NCBI GenBank assembly: GCA_002733915.1
Contig: NVXN01000007.1
Coordinates: 103,834 to 115,744, forward strand
Direction: 5' to 3'
DNA from: Aequorivita sp.
GTDB taxonomy: Bacteria; Bacteroidota; Bacteroidia; Flavobacteriales; Flavobacteriaceae
DNA: 11,911 bases
The notes under the pieces were generated by a model. That model made no database searches, had not been told where the DNA came from, and saw only the letters and a program-made list of their open reading frames with translations. The position numbers were made by a program, and so were the translations under genes. Positions 7,317 through 11,911 of the stretch are shown here, piece after piece (position 1 is the stretch's first letter; every line of letters begins with the position of its first letter).

Positions 7317-7360
7317 AAATCGGAGGAGAAAGCAAAAATGATTATTCAATAAATCCAAAC

Positions 7361-7451
7361 TCACCATTCACCATTCACCATTCACCATTCACCATTCACC
7401 CTTCACCATTCACCCTTCACCATTCACCCTTCACCCTTCACCCTTCACCCT
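7361..7451. repeat. Heptamer array, 13 units (TCACCAT/TCACCCT)
   Basis: Thirteen in-register 7-bp units are present. The first five are TCACCAT, then TCACCCT and TCACCAT alternate, and the last four are TCACCCT. The right end (7438-7451) lies inside the unknown-function gene on the - strand and supplies its stop codon and last few codons. Confidence 0.95.
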
Positions 7452-8193
7452 TAACTCCCAAAACCTCCACCCAAACAGCATTAGCACTCTTAAACAAATA
7501 ATAGGTACTTTCAACCTTCTGATAAAACTTTACTCCCAAAACTGCTACTGCCGTCCCATTCACTTCGGGCAGTGCCGTGTCCAGTTCAAACGAACTAGCA
7601 CTGTAATTTTTGTCAATATAGAGCGGCACACTATTCTTTAATTGGTAGGCCAATGTGTCAAAATTAAAATGCAGAAGACCCAAGGTTAACGCCATATGTG
7701 TGGCCCCAGAAGGAAAACCCACGTTATTGATATCAAAATTCGTAATGCTAAGCGTTCGGTTATCAAAATCATAATGCAGAGAAGCTGCCAAAACCTCGGA
7801 AATTATACAAGAAGGTGTAAACACAAAACTATTGAGCAACAAGGTTCCCTTCGGAGTTTCCATTCCGCGGGCCACGCACCTATTGCCTCGACCATTAACC
7901 CTATCTAAATCCTTTAACTTCGTAAATAATTGCATCATCCGGCCATGCAGCGCCCCATCCTTGCGCACGCATAAAAAGGGAGCCAAAGCAATTCGGAAAA
8001 CTTTTTTCGTCTTGCTACATCGGCCAAACTCGGTGGCATTTTCCATGGTTCGTACCATGCTTTCCTTATTCCTCGCCCCCTTTTGGAACCCACCTCCAGC
8101 CGCACGCGCCAGATGTCCCCCATTTTTGCTTTCATAATAATTAATATCCCCAATGGTTCCCTTTAGCTTAACAATTCCAGTCTGCTTTGCCAT
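7438..8193 (-). CDS. Flavobacterial protein of unknown function
   Basis: I cannot assign a function. The 251-residue product resembles a group of uncharacterised Bacteroidota proteins I recall. These share an N-terminal GTIG-x-I-x-x-Y-x-S-K-x-G-x-LAR motif (here residues 12-30, GTIGDINYYESKNGGHLAR), then an R-x-x-EN-x-x-EFGR motif (residues 48-58), then a beta-rich C-terminal half. There is no signal peptide or transmembrane helix, so it is probably cytoplasmic. I chose the ATG at 8193 (MAKQTG) because the motif follows directly; an upstream ATG at 8235 would add 14 poorly coding residues. The final codons (KGEG) and the TGA come from the 7-bp array, so the C-terminus may vary between strains. 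Nearest neighbours are repeats. That the protein is real is fairly sure; its role is not known. Confidence 0.75.
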   Translation of the reverse strand: MAKQTGIVKLKGTIGDINYYESKNGGHLARAAGGGFQKGARNKESMVRTMENATEFGRCSKTKKVFRIALAPFLCVRKDGALHGRMMQLFTKLKDLDRVNGRGNRCVARGMETPKGTLLLNSFVFTPSCIISEVLAASLHYDFDNRTLSITNFDINNVGFPSGATHMALTLGLLHFNFDTLAYQLKNSVPLYIDKNYSASSFELDTALPEVNGTAVAVLGVKFYQKVESTYYLFKSANAVWVEVLGVKGEG

Positions 8194-8255
8194 AATAATA
8201 AATTTTAGATTACTAATATAATTAAAACACTTCACTAAGTCTACTTTAAAGCATA

Positions 8256-8311
8256 TTTATAGTATATATATAGCGAGTATATAATAACTTTATAGTATGT
8301 ATATAGCGTGT
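8256..8311. repeat. Pair of 23-bp AT-rich direct repeats, 33-bp period
   Basis: The 23-bp sequences at 8256-8278 and 8289-8311 share 21 of 23 bases. Both begin TTTATAGTAT and contain ATATAGCG. The starts are 33 bp apart, about three helical turns, so a protein would meet both on the same face. They lie 63-118 bp upstream of the unknown-function gene on the - strand. They could be an operator, or an iteron-like site left from a mobile element. No TAnnTTTG promoter is clear on either strand here. Confidence 0.65.
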
Positions 8312-8497
8312 TTAACATATTATAGATAGATACCTTCATACAAGGTCATCATTCCCAAACAAAAGACCTAAGTCAATCCATAATTAAACAGTGTAAATCT
8401 GCCCGTTATATCCCTTTATGGTAAAAAACAGCCTGTCAACAACCATTTGCGGATTCACATACTCACAAATTCACCTATTCACCATTCCGCTTCCTTT
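8312..8497. other. Intergenic stretch with no gene recognised
   Basis: No plausible coding frame is seen here. A short match to the composite repeat (AAAAAACAGCCTG near 8425, then GCGGATTC) and loose TTCACC-type units around 8470-8484 suggest a decayed third repeat unit. These matches are short enough to be chance. Confidence 0.3.
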
Positions 8498-8539
8498 TTC
8501 ACTTTTCACTTTTCACAACCAACAACCAACAACCGCAAA
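8498..8539. repeat. Heptamer array, 6 units (TTCACTT then CCAACAA)
   Basis: The units TTCACTT, TTCACTT, TTCACAA, CCAACAA, CCAACAA and CCGCAAA lie in strict 7-bp register. Two different unit types are joined without loss of register. It ends in the A-run of the neighbouring terminator. Confidence 0.75.
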
Positions 8540-8569
8540 AAAAAAGGCCAATGCATCAATACATTGGCC
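8537..8569 (-). terminator. Intrinsic terminator of the FG-GAP-like gene
   Basis: On the - strand a perfect 8-bp stem, GGCCAATG / CATTGGCC, with an 8-nt loop is followed directly by nine T residues (the A-run at 8537-8545). It lies 34 nt past the stop codon of the gene ending at 8604. Confidence 0.88.
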
Positions 8570-8603
8570 CAAACAGAACAATCTAACTTTTAACTTTTCT
8601 GCT

Positions 8604-10097
8604 CTAATCCACCTTTATTATTTTCTTTTGAACGGTAGACCCATCACAACCAATAGTTACAAAATAAACCCCCTCATTAAATTTCGAAATATCCAAAGTA
8701 TAAAGATTTACTTGTAAATCTGTCACCTCTTGTAACAACGCACCAGTAATGGAAAATACCTTCAAATCAGTTATTGTTTTCGTTTTGCTTTCAATGTTTA
8801 ACAACTCTGTTGCAGGATTAGGATATATTGAAATTGAGCTTTCAAAGGCACCATTGTCAACCACGCCCAAAAGGTTTGGATCTTGAAATATATAAGCAGA
8901 TCCGGCTCGGTCTATTTCATCTCCTCCGTTAGCGTCATGGTCTTCCCAAGGGGCGCCAACTAACACCTGATTTTCATGCATAGCAATACTCCAACCATAA
9001 AAATCCTCGCCCGCAGTGTCGCTACCTTGTACTATTTGCGCTTCCACCCAATCTCCTGAGCTCTCTCTTTCATAAAAATACATTTCTCCCGCTTCAAAAC
9101 CGAATAAATGCGGTGCACTTACAATTGCATAATTTCTTTGAATGCTGGTACTCCACCCAAATTGGGTATTCTCCGCTGATGGGTTTCCAGTTAATTTCGC
9201 TACCTCTACCCAATTATTCTGGGCATCCCTTTCAAATATATAGGCTGCTCCCTGTTCCATATTATCTCCATACGCACCCACTATCATTTGGTCGCCGTCC
9301 ATACTGACCGATGTGCCAAAAAAAGCATCATTCGAGGCATCCGAGGCTGTTAGCGTCTGCACATATTCATAGGTTCCATTACCGTTTCTTAGATATACAT
9401 ACGCAGCACCTTTCCTGTTGTCATACTCATTGGCGCCAATTACCAAATAATCCCCCGATAGGGCAACACCAATCCCAAAAACATCAGACGCTTGTGGATT
9501 TGGACTAACAATTTTTTGCGCTTCTGTCCAAGTACCTCCCGTATTGGTGAAAACATACACCGATCCTGCCCAAGCATTTTCGCCAGGGGCACCTGCTACA
9601 ATTGTGTTTTCCTGTGCAGCTAAGGAGGTAGGGTTCATTCCCATTTTAGCATCATTGCTCATATCGGAAGCAACTAGTTTTGAGTCGAATTCCCAGGTAT
9701 TGTTCTGATAATTGTACACATATAAAGCGCCAGCCCTTTGTACTCCTGCAACGTCGGCCCTTCCGGCAGCAACTACCAAAAAGTTTTCAGAAAATGCTAC
9801 GCCGCCTCCATATTCAGCACCTTCATTGGGGTCATCTGCCGCCAAACGTTGTAGGAAACCCCATGTTCCCTGGCCGTCCTTACTATATACATAGGCAGCA
9901 CCCGAGGCAATGGTTTCACGCGAAGCACCCACTATTGCAAAATTGTCTGTAATGGCAACAGAAGTTCCATATTCAGCACGGCTTTCTCTATTGGTGCTCA
10001 CAATTTTTGCCGTTTGTTCAAATTGTGCAGTTAGGTCGTTAACTACCAATACGCATGCAAGGATAAAGACCCATCTTTTAATGTTCATTTGTGTCAT
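8604..10097 (-). CDS. T9SS-exported FG-GAP-like seven-bladed beta-propeller protein
   Basis: This 497-residue secreted protein has a signal peptide (about 1-25, ending LTAQ). Seven repeats of about 50 residues follow, each of the form YG-x-S-V-A...-I-V-G-A...-G-A-A-Y-V-Y. These are FG-GAP/integrin-alpha-like repeats, and seven fit one complete propeller (residues about 35-405). Residues 420-497 are a Por/T9SS type A sorting domain (IYPNPATELLNI, GVYFVTI, KKIIKVD). The product should be exported across the outer membrane and act at the surface, perhaps in binding. Met1 (10097) and Met4 (10088) are both possible starts; both keep the signal peptide. It lies downstream of the LuxR-type regulator gene on the same strand, 175 bp away, with a candidate promoter of its own between them. 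Confidence 0.9.
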   Translation of the reverse strand: MTQMNIKRWVFILACVLVVNDLTAQFEQTAKIVSTNRESRAEYGTSVAITDNFAIVGASRETIASGAAYVYSKDGQGTWGFLQRLAADDPNEGAEYGGGVAFSENFLVVAAGRADVAGVQRAGALYVYNYQNNTWEFDSKLVASDMSNDAKMGMNPTSLAAQENTIVAGAPGENAWAGSVYVFTNTGGTWTEAQKIVSPNPQASDVFGIGVALSGDYLVIGANEYDNRKGAAYVYLRNGNGTYEYVQTLTASDASNDAFFGTSVSMDGDQMIVGAYGDNMEQGAAYIFERDAQNNWVEVAKLTGNPSAENTQFGWSTSIQRNYAIVSAPHLFGFEAGEMYFYERESSGDWVEAQIVQGSDTAGEDFYGWSIAMHENQVLVGAPWEDHDANGGDEIDRAGSAYIFQDPNLLGVVDNGAFESSISIYPNPATELLNIESKTKTITDLKVFSITGALLQEVTDLQVNLYTLDISKFNEGVYFVTIGCDGSTVQKKIIKVD

Positions 10098-10131
10098 TGT
10101 TTAAATTTTAGAATTAGTAATAAATGAAAAG

Positions 10132-10161
10132 AAAAAAGAAGATGGTTGTAAACTCATCTTC
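10132..10161 (-). terminator. Candidate terminator or leader attenuator
   Basis: On the - strand, GAAGATG and CATCTTC form a 7-bp stem with a 10-nt loop, followed directly by six T residues (A-run 10132-10137). It lies 111 nt past the regulator's stop codon and 34 nt before the FG-GAP-like start. If the promoter at 10189-10221 is real, the hairpin falls in the leader of the FG-GAP-like mRNA and could attenuate it. The stem is short and low in G+C. Confidence 0.45.
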
Positions 10162-10188
10162 CCCTTCTTCCATTGTTTTAATGCTATG

Positions 10189-10221
10189 CTAAAATAGTTG
10201 GAAGCGAAATGTAAGTCCAAA
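10189..10221 (-). promoter_or_regulatory. Candidate Bacteroidota promoter for the FG-GAP-like gene
   Basis: On the - strand, TTTG (10218-10221) and TATTTTAG (10189-10196) are separated by 21 nt. This fits the Bacteroidota -33/-7 consensus TTTG and TAnnTTTG with one mismatch in the -7 element. It would give a leader of about 85 nt before the start at 10097. Confidence 0.4.
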
Positions 10222-10228
10222 AAAGCAA

Positions 10229-10268
10229 CGGGACATTTTGTGACATGCATCAATTTAATGTGTGACAT
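10229..10268. promoter_or_regulatory. Repeated ATGTCACA motif upstream of the FG-GAP-like promoter
   Basis: On the - strand ATGTCACA occurs at 10261-10268 and 10239-10246, with a partial third copy, ATGTCCCG, at 10229-10236. The offsets of 22 and 10 bp are close to whole helical turns. The cluster sits directly upstream of the candidate -33 element. On the + strand the middle copy also reads TGTGA-N6-TCAAT, near a CRP/FNR-type site. The binding protein is unknown. Confidence 0.3.
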
Positions 10269-10272
10269 CGCC

Positions 10273-11911
10273 TTAAATAGAGGCTAGATAAGCATGAAGG
10301 GGAACATTATCAGGGACATCCATCTTCTTTGTGATACGTTCCTTTCTTTTTCGGCAGGACTGTGGGGTTATATTCAATAAGGAGGCTATTTCCTTATAGC
10401 TTAAATTCATATATAAAAAAGTTAAAAATCGTATATCATTTGGAGTTAATTGTGGGTGCTTTGATCTTAATCTATCAAGAAAACCTTGGTTCAATTCTTC
10501 AAAATGCACAAAAAAACTGTCCCATTGGGTATCCTTCTTTAAATGCTTTTTCAAATCGTTAATTTGGTTCTTTAGGGAGGCATTGGTTGTAATTTCAGTA
10601 TTGTGTAATAGCGATTGAAGTACTTCCTCAATCAATTCATTCTTACTGGCCATATACATAGCTTTTGCCGTCAATTCCCGATTCTTAACCTCCAGTTCAT
10701 TTTTAAGCCGCTCCTTTTCCAGTAACGCTGTTGCTTCCTTTTCCCGGTGCTGTTCTTCCAATAATAAATGCCCGCTTTTTTCCTTCTCCAGTTCCAACTC
10801 AATAATCCGTTTGCGCTGTCTATGCTTAAGGGAGGTATTTTTATACATCCAAACCAGAAAACCCATACAAATAACAACTGCAAAAATGACCAAATAGAAA
10901 AACCGTTTTTCACTTTCCAAAGCTTTTTTGCTTTCCATTAGCTCGTGTTGGTAGTTCTTGATTTGGAATTTTACCTTTTCACTTTTAAACAAGGCACTGT
11001 TTTTAATGGCATATAGCGAATCTGTTGCTATAATTACGGAATCCTTATAGGCCATGGCCGTTTTAAAGTCATTGATTCCGCTGGAAAGAGTGGCTAACCT
11101 ATCATAAACTTCAATACGCTCTTCTATTTTTTCTTGAAGGGAACGCGCAAGTAAAGCGTATTGCTGAGCTACCGTGAACTGATTTTGTTTTTCATATATC
11201 TTCGTTAAGATCAACAATAGCGTTATTTTATCGTTTACAGTAATCTGTTCCTTTAAAAGGGAAAGATTGTCCAATTGTGGCAAAATCTCTAAGGCTAATT
11301 TTTCAGCAGCAAAGTATTGATCTTGCAAGAGAAGGTTTTCGGTCTTCGCTATTTTTGCTAATAATGATACATTCGGAACATTACTTAATAATGGCAACGC
11401 CTCCTCAATATAACGCTTGGCAAGATTGAGCTTTCCCATTTTGTGAAGTACTAAGGCCAAGTTAATGCCATAGGTGCCAATCTGTTTTTTATCATTAAGC
11501 TTTTTTGCAATAGAATAGGCTTTTAAAAAAGACTCTTCCGCCTTCTCCGGATCTTTTTCCTCTATATATAAAACCCCAATATTATTGAAAACTGCCATTT
11601 CCTGTCGCGGCCCAAGGTGCTTTATCGCAATGTCATACGCTTGTAGATAATATTGAAATGCCTCGCCATAATCCAACATTAAATAATAGTTGGTGCCAAT
11701 ATTTAAAGTTGCATTGAAAGCCTGGGTATACCACTCATTTCTAATTGCCGATTCCTTGGCCGCAATCAACTCTTCAATGGATTTAATATGTTCTTTTTCT
11801 GAAAGATATTTTACTCCTAGGTTGATCTGATCTACAACATCTTTTTGGGTTTTATTTTGGGCTAATGTTTTAAAGGGTAGAACAATGATAGAAAACAAAT
11901 AAATAAGGAGA
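10273..11911 (-). CDS. TPR membrane regulator with LuxR-type HTH (5' end cut by window)
   Basis: The frame is open to the window edge and reads LLIYLFSIIVLPFKTLAQ, a signal sequence, so the true start is probably a few codons outside. A TTG at 11898 lies inside this signal and need not be the start. Numbered from 11898 there are 541 residues. About five or six TPR motifs (30-300) should lie outside the cytoplasm. A transmembrane helix (about 332-352) and a long charged coiled coil (about 355-445) follow. A C-terminal LuxR/GerE-like helix-turn-helix (about 484-526) contains LTPNDIRFLTFLYMNLSYKE and ITPQSCRKRKERITKKM. This is the flavobacterial TPR-LuxR one-component layout, which couples a periplasmic TPR sensor to DNA binding at the membrane. 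The FG-GAP-like gene downstream is a natural target candidate; that is inference. Confidence 0.88.
   Translation of the reverse strand, partial: LLIYLFSIIVLPFKTLAQNKTQKDVVDQINLGVKYLSEKEHIKSIEELIAAKESAIRNEWYTQAFNATLNIGTNYYLMLDYGEAFQYYLQAYDIAIKHLGPRQEMAVFNNIGVLYIEEKDPEKAEESFLKAYSIAKKLNDKKQIGTYGINLALVLHKMGKLNLAKRYIEEALPLLSNVPNVSLLAKIAKTENLLLQDQYFAAEKLALEILPQLDNLSLLKEQITVNDKITLLLILTKIYEKQNQFTVAQQYALLARSLQEKIEERIEVYDRLATLSSGINDFKTAMAYKDSVIIATDSLYAIKNSALFKSEKVKFQIKNYQHELMESKKALESEKRFFYLVIFAVVICMGFLVWMYKNTSLKHRQRKRIIELELEKEKSGHLLLEEQHREKEATALLEKERLKNELEVKNRELTAKAMYMASKNELIEEVLQSLLHNTEITTNASLKNQINDLKKHLKKDTQWDSFFVHFEELNQGFLDRLRSKHPQLTPNDIRFLTFLYMNLSYKEIASLLNITPQSCRKRKERITKKMDVPDNVPLHAYLASI

Larger units (their letters stand above)
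6975..7339. repeat. Composite intergenic repeat, copy B
   Basis: This is the second copy, offset 460 bp from copy A at its left end and sharing the same order of blocks through to GGAGG...AAGCAAAAAT (to 7339). It differs by having one CGCC...GGCGGA module (7000-7031). In place of the second module it has a different 20-bp element at 7067-7086. Its left flank can form a hairpin: CTTTATTTTT (6966-6975) and GGAAATAAAG (6981-6990) around GCGCC. An outer CAAGGCTT (6961-6968) / AAGCCTTG (7038-7045) pair brackets the module. Confidence 0.7.

Noticed and set aside
7212..7451. CRISPR array
   Set aside because: Units are 7 bp, contiguous and without spacers, and there are no cas genes in the window.
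9113..10104. Several + strand open frames opposite the FG-GAP-like gene
   Set aside because: They lie antisense to a gene with clear repeats and a sorting domain, and their peptides have unnatural composition rich in His, Pro and Cys.
10104..10117. Further copy of the LytTR-type repeat (CTAATTCTAAAATT on the - strand, 10/14)
   Set aside because: It lies only a few bases before the start codon of the propeller gene, has no partner 21 bp away, and consists of common AT-rich leader sequence.

Overview
The window looks like chromosome from a flavobacterium (Bacteroidota, probably Flavobacteriaceae). It is AT-rich and its genes start without clear Shine-Dalgarno sequences. Two genes end in type IX secretion (T9SS, Por) C-terminal sorting domains. 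It also carries two TPR-containing membrane regulators of the kind common in this class. I recognise no rRNA, tRNA, CRISPR array, transposase or phage structural gene.

Left part (1-6367, all + strand). A small Kazal-type inhibitor lipoprotein (105-350) is followed by an exported DinB-fold protein (581-1174). Next comes a two-component pair: a TPR/LytS-type histidine kinase (1459-3420) and a LytTR response regulator (3443-4204). It is followed at once by a large T9SS-exported protein with an EF-hand-like loop (4290-6290), which a strong intrinsic terminator closes. The kinase and the exported protein have matching promoter regions. Each has a pair of 14-bp direct repeats spaced 21 bp apart, then exactly 26 nt, then a TACATT-type -7 element. 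This is the geometry expected of LytTR binding sites. I infer that the regulator controls its own operon and the exported protein.

Middle part (6368-8603). This is an accessory, repeat-dominated region. It holds a possible remnant of a convergent gene and two copies of a composite non-coding repeat of about 370 bp. It also holds at least five short tandem arrays of different sequence, all with a strict 7-bp period. A flavobacterial gene of unknown function (7438-8193, - strand) takes its stop codon and last residues from one of these arrays. Upstream of that gene lies a pair of near-identical 23-bp AT-rich repeats with a 33-bp period.

Right part (8537-11911, - strand). A TPR/transmembrane/LuxR-type HTH regulator, cut at its 5' end by the window edge, lies upstream of a T9SS-exported seven-repeat beta-propeller (FG-GAP-like) protein that has its own terminator. 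The two halves therefore share a layout: a TPR-bearing membrane regulator next to a T9SS cargo protein.

Positions 1-104 hold nothing I can call with confidence. No gene could be given a symbol.
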